Origin: Loripinus fragilis
Taxonomy: Eukaryota > Mollusca > Bivalvia > Lucinida > Lucinidae
Direction: 5' to 3'
DNA length: 64,000 nucleotides
Assembly (NCBI GenBank): GCA_964019695.1
Contig: OZ026522.1
Span: 63,883,811-63,947,810, forward strand
This document shows positions 35,001 through 38,134 of this stretch, piece by piece. Made by a program: the position numbers and the translations under genes. The notes beneath the pieces are model-generated. The model searched no databases and was not told where the DNA came from. It saw nothing but the letters and a program-made list of their open reading frames with translations. The stretch's first letter is position 1. Each line of letters opens with the position of its first letter.

Positions 35001-36700
35001 TTTGTGTCAGCATTAAAACCTTTGAGAACAGGGTTTGCACAGGCTTGAAAAGTACTTTAATATACAGGACTGTCTTGAAAAGTCCTTGAAAATAAAATTT
35101 GCCTTGAAAAGCACTTAAAAAACACTAAAAGGCATTTGAAAAGTCCTTAAATTTTACCATTTGCAAGAGGATTCAACACTGTTTTTGGAGGCCTAAATCA
35201 GTATAAAATTGTGGATATGCTGCACCAAATAAAGGCAGGATTTTACAGGACGCAATATCCTGCGTCTTATACGCATAAATCATTAGGTAGGACCCCTCTA
35301 TTTACCTTACCTATTTACCTTACCTGCGTCCGCTGGGACACAGACATGTTTGTTGTGCCTTTCATTAAAATCCCAAATTCCAAAGTTATTTCGTAATGAT
35401 TCGGTTTTTCCCATATTTACAGCCTATCTATAAATAAATAGGACAGGTGCTGTCGTTTAACCAATAATATCGGGAGGTGTGTCAAAACAGTCTAATCAAA
35501 TTTGCGTTGCTATGGTGCTTTGAAATCTCATCATGTCTGCTCTGATTTATCCATCAACATAGACGCTTGTCAACTATTGGGTTTTCTTACGGTCAAGCGT
35601 GTAAATGACTAGAAAAAACAGCTGCTAAAATGTCGAAACAGAGCAATCTGAGAAACTTTTTTGGCAAAAGAAATGCAGAAACGGACCGAGAACCATCCTC
35701 TAGCGGCTGTTCAGAGTCAGATCAGTACAAATCTTCTTAAAAAAACAGCCCCAAAAAAGGATTGAAAATTCCTATCTAGCTGGCTAGTTGAGATGCGAAA
35801 ATGACCTGATGTTTTGCGACACCTGTTTGACAGCTAAGGCCTGTTCGAATCCCTTCACGGAAGGATTTACTACCTTCCAAAATTCTATGCTTATATAAAA
35901 AGATGGGACCCCCATTTACAATGATGGGACCCCATCATAATCAAAGTTGAGTCCCAGGGACCCCCAAACATTCAACTTGGTGTAAAACCCTGTAAAGGCA
36001 CCATAATTTTACACTGATTTTCTAAAACTAATATCTTTAGTAATGGACTACAGAAGTAGAATTTTAAAGTGTAAACCAGTATTTTCATAAGTTTCCAGTC
36101 CTTGAAAACAGTAGGAAAGTCTTTTAGAAGTCCATGAAAAGTCCTTGAATTTTACACGAACTTGCCTGTATGAACCCTGGAGAATAAAAGGTTTAAACTG
36201 TGTACCAACTGCAGGATCTGATGCTTTTCAAATGCTTTTCTTCAATTTTAATTCAATAAAAAGTTATTGCCATGATGCAAGCAGTTGATACAGTGTTTCT
36301 ATGCCCCTGGTATCAAAGATCAGGGGCATGATGTTCATGGTCTATCTAAGTGGGTATGTGCATGCAACAGAGAGAAGTGGCTCAGTTAGTAGTGTGTGTA
36401 AGACTGGGAATGGAAGAGTTGCTAGTTGCCTGTTGTTGTTTTTCTGGTCAAAAAAGTCTGGAAGTTAGTTAAATAATATTTTTCTGCCAATATAATCAAC
36501 AAACAAATACTTCTGACCAAGTTTTCTCAAAATTTATTTTTGCTCATATGTAGTTACTGTCCATGCCTTGTCCCATTCCTGGTTAAATCTACAAGGATTC
36601 CTTACTTTGTTTTGTAGGCTATAGATTTATTGTGGCTACAACATCAATACAGACTGGATCCACGTTACTAGAGACAGTGATGGAGAAACCACAAGTATAG
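1931..36700 (+). CDS. VPS33B: VPS33B, C-terminal half (10 exons)
   Basis: Ten exons with GT donors and AG acceptors join in a single frame to give 324 residues ending at TAG 36698-36700. The order of motifs follows animal VPS33B: FEAIRN near the start, [84 protein letters not shown], and a GYRFIVATT tail. VPS33B is a Sec1/Munc18-like protein. In animals it pairs with VIPAS39 and acts in late endosome and lysosome-related trafficking. VPS33A was considered, but the [14 protein letters not shown] and LAKxSxFKxxxKKLNLIP blocks fit the B paralogue. The human protein is about 617 residues, so the N-terminal half must lie upstream of the window. The terminal MEKPQV resembles the VPS33A tail. The linker after GLLREQ is shorter than in mammals. 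Introns run from 1.2 to 6.7 kb. Confidence 0.92.
2054..2468 (+). mobile_element. MITE-B copy 1 (CAGGGTTCGCACAGGC ends)
   Basis: Terminal inverted repeats CAGGGTTCGCACAGGC / GCCTATATCGAACCCTG enclose a 415-bp body that repeats 'CTTGAAAAGTCCTTGAA' several times and contains the palindrome TTTGGTGCAGCATATGCTGC. The flanks both read ATTAA, consistent with a 5-bp target duplication. Same family at 35029, 38135 and 39264. It starts 36 nt after VPS33B exon a. Confidence 0.75.
2936..3003. repeat. Palindromic hairpin, GATGAAATGCAGC type
   Basis: GATGAAATGCAGCGTTATGC followed by TGCATTTCATC forms a near-perfect hairpin, flanked by ACAGTGTAGACCC / CTTAACTGTTTGC. A related hairpin with the same GAAATGCAGCAT core sits at 6118-6160. 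It is probably the core of a small inverted-repeat element. Confidence 0.5.
3448..3591. repeat. Fold-back element nested in the 3.3-4.3 kb transposon
   Basis: Arms starting GTGTTATATCTTTTGACAGA (3448) and ending TCTGTTAAAGGATATAACAC (3591) pair over about 55 nt each, with a short AATAGAATG loop region. Such an arrangement could fold into a long hairpin in the VPS33B intron transcript. Confidence 0.7.
3778..4035 (-). CDS. Possible transposase N-terminus fragment, unidentified
   Basis: An 85-codon ORF inside the inverted-repeat element 3305-4340. It is basic at the N-terminus ([15 protein letters not shown]) and then acidic and Ser-rich, without a recognisable domain. Its position just inside the right end suggests the remains of an element-encoded first exon, but it may equally be chance. 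I assign no function. Confidence 0.25.
   Translation of the reverse strand: MSHNKRCYVKKINKSVAQGSRRVDLMFKQASLKTFTSDFDVCDKDLGIDSVSSATCIESNESVHQPNLSATVSTSLFHVAICFGL
4399..4613 (-). mobile_element. SINE-1 copy (complete, with target duplication)
   Basis: On the minus strand it begins with a tRNA-like head with A box TGGCTCAGTGGTAGAG and B box GGGTTCAAGCC, followed by the family body (GCAAGATACATTA, AAAGCATCAATTC-like end). It is bounded by a perfect 14-bp direct repeat AACCTCTTGGTCAA (4385-4398 and 4614-4627). That marks RNA-mediated insertion by target-primed reverse transcription. Confidence 0.88.
4630..6100. other. VPS33B intron a/b, no feature recognised
   Basis: AT-rich intronic sequence with no exon, no repeat family seen elsewhere in the window and no coding similarity. 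Short ORFs here have no recognisable motifs. Confidence 0.4.
6312..6405 (+). CDS. VPS33B: VPS33B exon b (phase 0/1)
   Basis: Acceptor TTTACAG ends at 6311 and donor GTAAGT starts at 6406. It encodes [18 protein letters not shown] through ANLSY plus the first base of a histidine codon completed in the next exon. It matches the VPS33B region around the conserved MKxFVxxxLxxL helix. Confidence 0.92.
6427..6652 (+). repeat. MITE-C copy 1
   Basis: About 226 bp with inverted ends GGCATGGGATTTCCAACAAT / ATTGTTGGAAATCACATGCC and an internal palindrome around CAGATCAGCCTGCGCATACA. Further copies lie at 16840-17064 (inverted), 27464-27680 and 37084-37311. It begins 21 nt after VPS33B exon b. Confidence 0.75.
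6736..7080 (+). mobile_element. HLE-1 copy, 5' end only (truncated)
   Basis: Starts TTTTAGCTCACCTGAGACGG, forms the family's 5' hairpin with GGGTGAGCTAA, continues with a GGCGTCCATCC motif, then TCTCCTCTGAAACACTGAGC and the body also seen in 18131-19839. No family 3' end (TCAGGTGAGC plus hairpin) follows, and a Tc1/mariner-like element starts at 7084. Confidence 0.65.
7084..8114. mobile_element. Tc1/mariner-like non-autonomous element, TA duplication
   Basis: Left end CACTGCTCAAAATATTTAAA and right end TTTAAATATTTTTAGCAGTG are inverted repeats of about 28 bp, both followed by GGAACAC / GTGTTCC. Each side is flanked by TA. These are features of Tc1/mariner insertions. No intact transposase is seen in the 1,031-bp body. 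Confidence 0.75.
8125..8327 (-). mobile_element. SINE-1 copy, degenerate
   Basis: Same family as 4399-4613 on the minus strand: body GCAAGACACTTTATACTC, a decayed tRNA-like head around CAGTGGTAGAGTGTC and the family tail at the left end. The head end is divergent and I found no convincing target duplication. It lies directly next to the right end of the Tc1/mariner-like element. Confidence 0.7.
8346..8629 (-). repeat. MITE-A copy 2 (inverted)
   Basis: Runs from AACCCTTTCCTTCATGAATA to CTATGAGGTAAAGGGTT. The central hairpin TTAGATCAGGCAGCTCTTAT pairs with ATAAGAGCTGTCTGATCTAG. It is the best-preserved copy of the palindrome in this window. Confidence 0.72.
8640..8973 (+). repeat. MITE-D copy 1
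   Basis: Begins TTTATCATATGACGCCGCGT and ends CATGAGCACTCATGTAAGAT. It contains two strong hairpins: one around ATCGATAAATCACTAGTGGT and one around AAAAGAGATAAAATGCTCGG / CATTTTATCTCTTTTCC. Copies at 20407-20739 (inverted), 21160-21496 and 32120-32438. It ends 22 nt upstream of VPS33B exon c. Confidence 0.75.
8996..9070 (+). CDS. VPS33B: VPS33B exon c (phase 1/1)
   Basis: Acceptor TTCACAG ends at 8995 and donor GTATGT starts at 9071. Encodes (H)[16 protein letters not shown] through TEH. The MITE-D copy 8640-8973 stops only 22 nt before this exon, so the acceptor region is squeezed into the short TATATCTTTTTTCATTCACAG stretch. Confidence 0.92.
9264..9301. repeat. Poly-C/poly-A simple repeat
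   Basis: A C-rich run interrupted by one A, followed by an A-run of about 20, in the intron after exon c. Prone to length error in assembly. Confidence 0.85.
9456..9642 (+). repeat. MITE-F copy 1 (CAGTAAAACCTG ends)
   Basis: Left end CAGTAAAACCTGTCTAAAAC and right end ACACAGGTATTACTG are inverted copies; CGGCCACTCTCAAAA near the left end pairs with TTTTGAGTTGCCA near the right. The left flank is TA, suggesting a Tc1/mariner/pogo-type element. A second copy is at 37703-37902. Confidence 0.65.
9837..10042 (-). mobile_element. SINE-1 copy with target duplication
   Basis: Full-length on the minus strand: head GGGAGCGCAGTGGCTCAGTG, A box, B box GGGTTTGAGCC, body, and tail AAATCAAACAAAACAA. A 15-bp direct repeat GAGACACAGCATAAT (one mismatch) flanks it at 9822-9836 and 10043-10057. 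Confidence 0.9.
10245..10309 (+). CDS. VPS33B: VPS33B exon d (phase 1/0)
   Basis: Acceptor TTGTCAG ends at 10244. Encodes (S)[10 protein letters not shown] through ESINKQ. The donor is GTAGTG at 10310, a weaker-looking donor than its neighbours. A MITE-E copy begins at 10319, nine bases past the exon, so most of the donor's downstream context lies in or against that element. Confidence 0.88.
10319..10533. repeat. MITE-E copy 1 (long palindrome)
   Basis: TTAACCTTCAAAGCACC ... CTTTATGGGTTAA. The whole 215 bp is one imperfect inverted repeat whose centre is a perfect palindrome, TGAGAATTGTCTGCCAGCAG and its complement. A second copy is at 39838-40053. Both copies begin and end with TTAA. It starts nine bases after VPS33B exon d. 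Confidence 0.78.
10646..10720. repeat. Small palindrome (GACCCTGATCAGG type)
   Basis: GTGACCCTGATCAGGCGCCA pairs with TGCGGCATCTGATCAGGGTC, bounded by GTAAGCAAATAG and CTGTTTGCC. It belongs to the same broad group of hairpins as the MITE-A core. Confidence 0.5.
11734..11965 (+). mobile_element. HLE-3 5' end (TATACCCCC hairpin plus CCGTC run)
   Basis: TATACCCCCTACAAACTTTG folds with TTTGTGGTGGGTATA, then GTGTCCGTCTGTGCGTCCG and several CCGT units, then TTGCTGGATTCTCATCAAAC. The same 230 bp recurs at 12368-12610. No matching 3' end was seen, so both look truncated. Confidence 0.6.
12368..12635 (+). mobile_element. HLE-3 second copy, leading into a 190-bp tandem array
   Basis: Repeats the hairpin TATACCCCCCACAAACTTTG / TTTGTGGTGGGTATA, then the CGTCTGTGCGTCC motif and the CATTGCTGGATTTTCATCAA body. 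Unlike the copy at 11734, it runs straight into the tandem array 12640-13510. That matches a 5' end followed by a minisatellite core. Confidence 0.6.
12640..13510 (+). repeat. Tandem array, about 190-bp unit, 4.5 copies
   Basis: The CAGCTTTTGATGGA motif recurs at about 12671, 12861, 13051, 13243 and 13434, giving spacings of 190, 190, 192 and 191. Each unit carries ATGCATGAAGGAGTTTGGTT and GACAAAATGACAGC. The last unit is truncated at GAAGGAGTT (about 13505). Confidence 0.92.
13515..14635. other. VPS33B intron d/e, no feature recognised
   Basis: No repeat family of this window, exon or recognisable coding remnant was found. The ORF at 14128-14370 has no family resemblance. Confidence 0.4.
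14668..14716. repeat. Perfect hairpin, 25-nt arms
   Basis: AATTCAGGATTTTGAGGCTG ACTTT pairs exactly with AAAGTCAGCCTCAAAATCCT GAATT around a CCACAG loop. It lies in a longer repeat (14640-15230) also found, without this hairpin's second arm, at about 2465-2690. Confidence 0.75.
14765..15132. mobile_element. MITE-G copy 1 (TTAA target)
   Basis: Left end AGCTGCATAGTCTGTGTAAC and a decayed inverted right end, each flanked by TTAA (14761-14764 and 15133-15136). It interrupts a repeat whose uninterrupted form, around GACCATTTAAATTGC, is present near 2576. The TTAA duplication fits piggyBac- or Kolobok-type targeting. Confidence 0.72.
15275..15376 (+). CDS. VPS33B: VPS33B exon e (34 codons, phase 0/0)
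   Basis: Acceptor TTATTTCAG ends at 15274 and donor GTACCA starts at 15377. Encodes [19 protein letters not shown] through SLKTQFIQ, matching the VPS33B LRLMCLLS...DYRSLKTQ block. GTACCA departs from the GTRAG consensus. An inverted-repeat element starts at 15400. Confidence 0.92.
15400..15642 (+). repeat. Inverted-repeat element with GCGGATCCAGA ends
   Basis: GCGGATCCAGAGGGGG ... CCCCCTCTGGCAAAACTGTC TGGATCCGC. It contains the palindrome TGCCAGCGAAACGTCATTTA / TGGTGTTTCGCTGGC. Decayed relatives with the AATGGCG-TTCGCTGG palindrome are at 20757-21015, 45785-45960 and 62812-62985. It starts 23 nt after VPS33B exon e. Confidence 0.65.
16201..16273. repeat. Near-perfect hairpin, 36-nt arms
   Basis: GAAACATATGTTGTGGGTAC TCAAAAGAACCGTCTCA pairs with TGAGACGGTTCTTTTGAGCA CCCAAAACATATGTTT. 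Same design at 46939-47005, with different arm bases but the shared GTCTCAATGAGAC centre, and a broken copy at about 37385-37450. Confidence 0.8.
16426..16711 (+). repeat. LTR-like fragment related to the Gypsy LTR (plus orientation)
   Basis: The end CCCCGACTAGGCTATGCAA matches the reverse complement of the first bases of the plus-strand LTR at 47865. An AATAAA-containing stretch (GAATAAATGTTATTG) lies about 70 bp before that end, where an LTR polyadenylation signal would be expected. The start of the fragment is uncertain. Possibly a solo LTR of a related family. Confidence 0.45.
16840..17064 (-). repeat. MITE-C copy 2 (inverted)
   Basis: GACATGTGATTTCCAACAAT to ATTGTTGGAAATCCCGTGCC. The internal order is the reverse of copy 1, with CTAGCAAAGGCTCTGATCAG and the CACGTATGTGCAGGCTGATC palindrome. 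Confidence 0.78.
17076..18075 (+). repeat. CCGTC-led tandem array, about 155-165-bp unit, 6 copies
   Basis: Begins with GCGATATAGGAGTTCCAATT and a CCGTCTGTC/CCGTCAGTC run. The unit TATGATGGCTAGGATTATGA AACCTTGCATAGTAAT then recurs six times, each followed by GACCTACATTTCACGCTC. Together with the CCGTC leader this looks like the 5' end and core of a further minisatellite element. No 3' end was recognised. Confidence 0.82.
18131..19839 (+). mobile_element. HLE-1 copy, complete (Helentron-like, non-autonomous)
   Basis: 5' TTTAGCTCACCTGAGCC folds with GGCTCCGAGGTGAGC, followed by a run of CGTCCGTCGTCC. The core is about 3.5 units of roughly 475 bp, each starting near TCTTCTCCTCTGAAACCACT. Near the 3' end is TCAGGTGAGC (19805-19814), the inverted copy of the 5' GCTCACCTGA. 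It is followed by a terminal hairpin AGGACCTTCAGGTCCT and CTAG next to T. Asymmetric subterminal inverted repeats, a 3' hairpin and a minisatellite core are features described for Helentron-associated elements. The assignment is inference. Confidence 0.75.
19845..20210. other. Intron e/f sequence before exon f, nothing identified
   Basis: No repeat family or coding signal recognised between the HLE-1 end and the VPS33B exon f acceptor. A short GACAAAGG/ACTTTTCACACTTTT stretch is low-complexity only. Confidence 0.4.
20219..20380 (+). CDS. VPS33B: VPS33B exon f (54 codons, phase 0/0)
   Basis: Acceptor TAACTCAG ends at 20218 and donor GTAGGT starts at 20381. Encodes [36 protein letters not shown] and [17 protein letters not shown]. 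Compared with mammalian VPS33B, the linker between LLREQ and ALAK is about 20 residues shorter. A MITE-D copy in reverse orientation begins 26 nt after the exon. Confidence 0.93.
20407..20739 (-). repeat. MITE-D copy 2 (inverted)
   Basis: GATCTTATATGAGTGCTCAT through GCGACGTCATATGATAAA, with both family hairpins. It begins 26 nt downstream of VPS33B exon f. Confidence 0.78.
20757..21015 (+). repeat. Decayed relative of the 15400 element
   Basis: Shares GGCATTCAATGTTGGGCC, the hairpin CCAGCGAAACGCCATTTAAA / TGGCGCTTCGCTGG, and AAAGTTGGACCCCCTCTG. The ends have degenerated. Confidence 0.55.
21160..21496 (+). repeat. MITE-D copy 3
   Basis: Same orientation as copy 1: TTTATCATATGATGTCGCGT to CACTCATGTAAGATCCTC, about 337 bp, both hairpins present. 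Confidence 0.78.
22605..24813. mobile_element. hAT-like inverted-repeat element carrying a nested HLE-1
   Basis: Ends CAGAGGTGTAAA and TTTACACCCCTG are inverted (CAGRGGTGTAAA), followed on both sides by ACTCGCC / GGCGAGT motifs. CAGRGGTG-type ends suggest hAT. The outer part amounts to about 580 bp once the HLE-1 copy at 22976-24601 is removed. No clean target duplication could be read because the host repeat has diverged. Confidence 0.6.
22976..24601 (+). mobile_element. HLE-1 copy 3, nested in the hAT-like element
   Basis: 5' TTTAGCTCACCTGTCACGTA forms a hairpin with TAGTGAGATGGTGAGC and a TTGTCCGTCG motif follows. Six units of about 165 bp start at TCTTCTTGTCTGAAACCACA. The 3' end is TCAGGTGAGC (24565-24574), the hairpin AGGGCCAATGGGCCCT and CTTG before a T-run. 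Its 3' third (24083-24540) is homologous to the tail of a different-ended element at 54850-55800. Confidence 0.75.
24860..25060 (-). mobile_element. SINE-1 copy with 13-bp target duplication
   Basis: Full-length minus-strand copy with A and B boxes, ending in a TACATACA tail side. Flanked by a perfect direct repeat ATTATCACAAGGT at 24847-24859 and 25061-25073. It sits inside the HLE-1-related element, so it is younger than that. Confidence 0.92.
25320..26210. other. Intron f/g sequence with two hairpins, otherwise nothing identified
   Basis: 25443-25490 is a small palindrome (ACTAGATCAGACTGCTACAT / TAGCAGTCTGATCTTAGT). 25666-25711 is a 20-nt-arm hairpin (GTTTTTTCAATAAAATATTG / its complement). 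No exon or family repeat was recognised elsewhere. Confidence 0.5.
26213..26533 (+). mobile_element. SINE-2 copy (tRNA-headed, AACC-rich tail)
   Basis: Head GCCGGGCCCTTTAGTGCAAT GGGTAGC resembles an A box, and CTGAGTTTGAACC a B box. The body shares CTTCCGCTGATT, AAGGGCTGTTGTCAG, ACTGGTTAACC and GACTGTC..ACATGACCATAGCTG with 34740-34957 and 53043-53310. The tail is an ACCAACCAAACAAACC repeat. Confidence 0.72.
26800..27041. repeat. Inverted-repeat element upstream of exon g
   Basis: GAAGACCTCCTCGCGTGAAA ACCTGTCTTTGGGGTTT at the left and its imperfect inverse GCAAACCCCGGAAGACAGGT TTTCTCGAGTTGAGGCCT at the right. The core has GCACTGATCAGACTATGCGG / GCAGGCTGGTCTGC. It ends 28 nt before VPS33B exon g. 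Confidence 0.6.
27070..27165 (+). CDS. VPS33B: VPS33B exon g (32 codons, phase 0/0)
   Basis: Acceptor CATTTCAG ends at 27069 and donor GTAAAA starts at 27166. Encodes [18 protein letters not shown] and [14 protein letters not shown], the most conserved SM-protein core block in this half of the gene. An inverted-repeat element (26800-27041) ends 28 nt upstream. Confidence 0.95.
27464..27680 (+). repeat. MITE-C copy 3
   Basis: AGGACATTAGATTTCCAACA to CAACATTGTTGTCCCTGG, with the GACCAGCAAGGCTCAGACC and TGCGCAGTCTGATCA palindrome. Ends are more decayed than in copies 1 and 4. Confidence 0.72.
28050..28752. mobile_element. hAT-like element with CAGGGGCGTGCCTG ends, carrying a nested MITE-G
   Basis: Ends CAGGGGCGTGCCTGAGG and GCAGGCACGCCCCTG are inverted repeats, continuing into AAAGTACGCAG / GTACTTTGCG. 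ATAGT flanks both sides (28045-28049 and 28753-28757). MITE-G copy 2 is inserted at 28196-28538. Just outside, about 46 bp of flank (AGAAATAGGAAATGAG ... GATAGT) is repeated at 28770-28810. Confidence 0.72.
28196..28538. mobile_element. MITE-G copy 2 (TTAA target), well preserved
   Basis: Inverted ends AGCTGCATAGTCTGTAACT / AGTAACAGACTATGCAGCT with TTAA on both sides (28192-28195, 28539-28542). The body is about 90 percent or more like 14765-15132 by eye. No ORF is present. Confidence 0.82.
28957..29199 (+). repeat. MITE-A copy 3
   Basis: AACCCTTTACCTCATAGAG to CATAAATGAAAGGGT, with the core hairpin AGATCAGGCAGCTCTTGTAA / GAACTGCCTGATCAGGGTC. Confidence 0.72.
29200..29830. other. Intron g/h sequence, nothing certain
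   Basis: 29440-29590 shares short blocks (CTCCTAAATGGGCACTGTTT; CCTGTGACCCCTTAATATAT; AATG[GA]ACCAT) with 9775-10170 and 6140-6250. This suggests an old dispersed repeat with boundaries I cannot set. Confidence 0.35.
29838..29934 (+). CDS. VPS33B: VPS33B exon h (phase 0/1)
   Basis: Acceptor TTCTTGCAG ends at 29837 and donor GTAAAT starts at 29935. Encodes [20 protein letters not shown] through RTPGK plus one base of glycine. This is the variable segment between the SGAYAPLSC and LGGC blocks. Confidence 0.92.
30487..30691 (+). mobile_element. SINE-1 copy (plus strand)
   Basis: Head GGGAGTGCAGTGGCTCATTG, B box GTGGTTCAAGCC, body TCCTTGAGCAAGATGCATTA, TTCAACCCAGGAAGACCC, and tail AAATCAAACAAACAAAACAA. 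The target duplication is not clear-cut. Confidence 0.82.
30923..31089. repeat. Large fold-back, about 75-nt arms
   Basis: CATTATCATAATAGTAACTT GATCTGG ... and its inverse CCAGATCAAGTTACTATTAT GATAATATG enclose GATGAGGTCATACCACCGGA / CCAATGGTATGGCCTCATCC. The arms pair over almost their whole length. The transcript of intron h/i would form a long hairpin here. Confidence 0.85.
31440..31945 (-). pseudogene. Two tandem Ty3/Gypsy reverse-transcriptase fragments
   Basis: On the minus strand, each half (about 31455-31690 and 31691-31940) contains a decayed RT core. The [15 protein letters not shown] motif is readable (M-P-F-[GC]-L-C-N-A-P-A-T-F), preceded by a GYWQV-like remnant and followed by a YLIDV-like remnant where YLDD is expected. 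Stops and frameshifts are present in both. The two halves are similar to each other, so a fragment was duplicated in tandem. They are not from the same subfamily as the Gypsy copy at 48-58 kb, judging by sequence. Confidence 0.7.
31969..32103 (+). mobile_element. SINE-1 copy, 3' truncated
   Basis: GGGAGGAGTGGAGTGCATCA GTGGTAGAGTGCTCAACTC head, decayed B box GTGGGTGAGATCC, and GAGCAAGACACTTTATCCT. It stops near GTACAACC and abuts MITE-D copy 4. Confidence 0.65.
32120..32438 (+). repeat. MITE-D copy 4 (5' end decayed)
   Basis: ACATCTGGGAGTGAAAA through GAGCACTCATGTAAGATC, with the ATAAACCACTAGTGGTTTAT and AAAAAGAGATAAAATGCTCG hairpins. The first 15 bp of the family are missing. Confidence 0.72.
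32679..32792 (+). CDS. VPS33B: VPS33B exon i (phase 1/1)
   Basis: Acceptor TTTTCCAG ends at 32678 and donor GTAAAT starts at 32793. Encodes (G)[16 protein letters not shown] and [19 protein letters not shown], the hallmark LGGC-xxSEIxALRFL motif of VPS33 proteins. Confidence 0.95.
33180..33705 (+). repeat. Diverged tandem array, about 150-170-bp unit, 3 copies
   Basis: CATAACTCAGTCAAAATTTT recurs near 33195, 33408 and 33572. Each is followed by a GATC(A/T)CCAAA stretch, CTGTAAACTT and GAAATTGATGCATCCCTTCA. A GAGAGAGAGAGA stretch and GATCCCTAGG follow the last unit. Confidence 0.75.
34071..34226. repeat. Short TTAA-flanked inverted-repeat element
   Basis: TTAACCCTTTACTCCATAAT and its inverse CTATGGAGTAAGGGGTTAA bound 156 bp. 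It is distinct from MITE-A, sharing only the AACCCTTTA start. The ends are consistent with TTAA targeting. Confidence 0.72.
34740..34957 (+). mobile_element. SINE-2 copy, 5' truncated
   Basis: Lacks the tRNA-like head. The body from CATTCTCCTCCCTTCCTCTG through ACTGGTTAACTGCTTAGTCA and CGCCATGACCATA matches 53043-53310. The tail is CAACAAACAAACAAA. Confidence 0.78.
35236..35992 (+). mobile_element. Nested element with CAGGRTTTTACA ends and a zinc-finger remnant
   Basis: Ends CAGGATTTTACA and TGTAAAACCCTG are inverted. TAAAGG is present on both flanks. It contains the ORF remnant at 35630-35890. The end type and the encoded BED/TTF-like finger suggest a hAT-derived element, which is an inference. 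Confidence 0.62.
35630..35890 (+). pseudogene. TTF-type zinc-finger (ZNF862/hAT-like) N-terminal remnant
   Basis: An ATG at 35630 opens [19 protein letters not shown] and a Ser-rich linker with [11 protein letters not shown], closed by TAA at 35738-35740. In another frame from about 35790 comes [31 protein letters not shown]. This is the Cys-x2-Cys plus 'NPF..G...F' pattern of the TTF-type finger found at the N-terminus of ZNF862/KIAA1586-like and hAT-derived proteins. Two frames and several stops show it is dead. No transposase core follows before the element's right end at 35992, so the element is also internally deleted. Confidence 0.6.
36618..36700 (+). CDS. VPS33B: VPS33B terminal exon j with stop
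   Basis: Acceptor TTTTGTAG ends at 36617. Encodes (G)[17 protein letters not shown] through MEKPQV and stops at TAG 36698-36700, which matches the expected end of the family. A 3' UTR must follow, but I found no clear AATAAA within the next few hundred bases, so its end is not defined. Confidence 0.93.
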
Positions 36701-37083
36701 TGCTTAGTTGGATAGGAACCAGCCGTAACTATTGAAATCATTCCCCAGTGACAGGACCAAGGTATAGAGTTGATTGAAGGATACTACTGAATTAATTCCC
36801 AAAACAGGTGATTTAAGGATGAAAAAAGTACATCTAGAGGAGGCAACTCTTGATTCTCCCGCTCCATAAGAAATTGCTATCTTTTGGGAGTAAATCCATT
36901 CCTTTAAGAGATGGTTTTCTATTGGAAGGGGATTTGCCATTCAGATAAGCATACAAGATTTTTTTTAGAATCATTTGGTATATAGAATTTTTTTTAGTTC
37001 TATCTATTTGCATAAATTAGATATCTTAATTTTGGACAAAAATATAGATTGTATCAATACATAATAAGTTAATAACTGAGCTG
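36701..37083. other. VPS33B 3' UTR / downstream sequence, end undefined
   Basis: Sequence directly after the stop codon has no mobile-element family seen elsewhere in the window, consistent with a UTR. No canonical AATAAA was seen; a weaker signal or a downstream site is possible. Confidence 0.4.
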
Positions 37084-37311
37084 TGACATGAGTTTTCCAA
37101 CAATGTGGTATGTGTGACCAGCAAAGTCTCAGATCAGCCTGCGCATACGCGCAGTCTGATCAGAGCCTTTGCTAGTCGCTTGAATATTCTATGAGTATTA
37201 AGCTACTGACTGAACATCATTTGGAGTTTCTAAGCTTAAAAGGAGGTTGCACAGGCTCATCTGAGTCTCCACTTGTCAAAATACCACATTGTTGGAAATC
37301 ATGTGTCATGG
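37084..37311 (+). repeat. MITE-C copy 4
   Basis: TGACATGAGTTTTCCAACAA to TTGTTGGAAATCATGTGTCA, 228 bp. The core TCAGATCAGCCTGCGCATAC GCGCAGTCTGATCA is intact. It is the best copy of the family in the window. Confidence 0.8.
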
Positions 37312-37702
37312 CTCAATTATATTGTGGTTCTTCAAAAGTACAAGCCTACAGATGATGATGCCTAGTTAAAAAATTATTTCACAACCAAAACCCATGTGAG
37401 TGCTCAAAAGGACTGTCTCAAAGAGACCCAAAACATACGATTAAATTGATGGATAAGAAAATTGTCAAAGCTTATTGATGAAAATGTTTGTTTATCTGGA
37501 CTTCTGGCGATATTTCCATAAAATGGATTTATTTCTCTATTATCACCTTGTCTTGGCCTATGACAATTAACTGATAAATATTCAAGTGGAGGACTGATGT
37601 TGAAGCAGTTCTTAGAATGTGAGCTAGGCCTGGGAAAGATAGTATTTGATTGTTTTGGAAACTTCAGTGTGAAGATAAGTATAAGGGTTTAATTGTTTTA
37701 AT

Positions 37703-37902
37703 TACATAAAAATCTGTGTAAAATGGCCACTCTCAAAACGACCAAAAATTGTTTTTCAAAACCAATTATCGCTTAATGCAGGTCAAAAGTATTGCAGAAT
37801 GCTACAAGGGGAGCAATACTTTCGACCTTCATTAAGTTACCATTTGTCATTAAGATCTTTATTTTGTCTATTTTGAGTGGCTGTTTTACAGAGGTTTTAC
37901 TG
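37703..37902 (+). repeat. MITE-F copy 2
   Basis: AAAAATCTGTGTAAAATGGC to GAGGTTTTACTGTA, sharing AATTATCGCTTAATGCAGGT and AAAAGTATTGCA with 9456-9642. Confidence 0.65.
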
Positions 37903-38134
37903 TATTTTACTAGTTGGGACTTTTGTCATCTGCTGATAAGCTTTTCAAACAGTTTGGACTCAGGTGAAAGCATTTGGCTTGATCTGGATCAAAACTGTTT
38001 GGCCTTTTGGTGGTATTCCAGAATTTTTAAGATATGATTAATTTTGAAAAACAAACAAAAAGAAAAGCACAAACAGATGACAAAAATGTATGCAGAGTAC
38101 CTTAGCATTCAAAAGACTTCAATGGTGACTTTAG

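Larger units (their letters stand above)
35029..36179 (+). mobile_element. MITE-B copy 2, interrupted by a hAT-like element
   Basis: CAGGGTTTGCACAGGC / GCCTGTATGAACCCTG ends and GAGAA on both flanks (5-bp duplication). The body is split between 35235 and 35993 by a 757-bp element, in the same AAATAAAGGCA context that is uninterrupted in the other copies. Confidence 0.78.
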
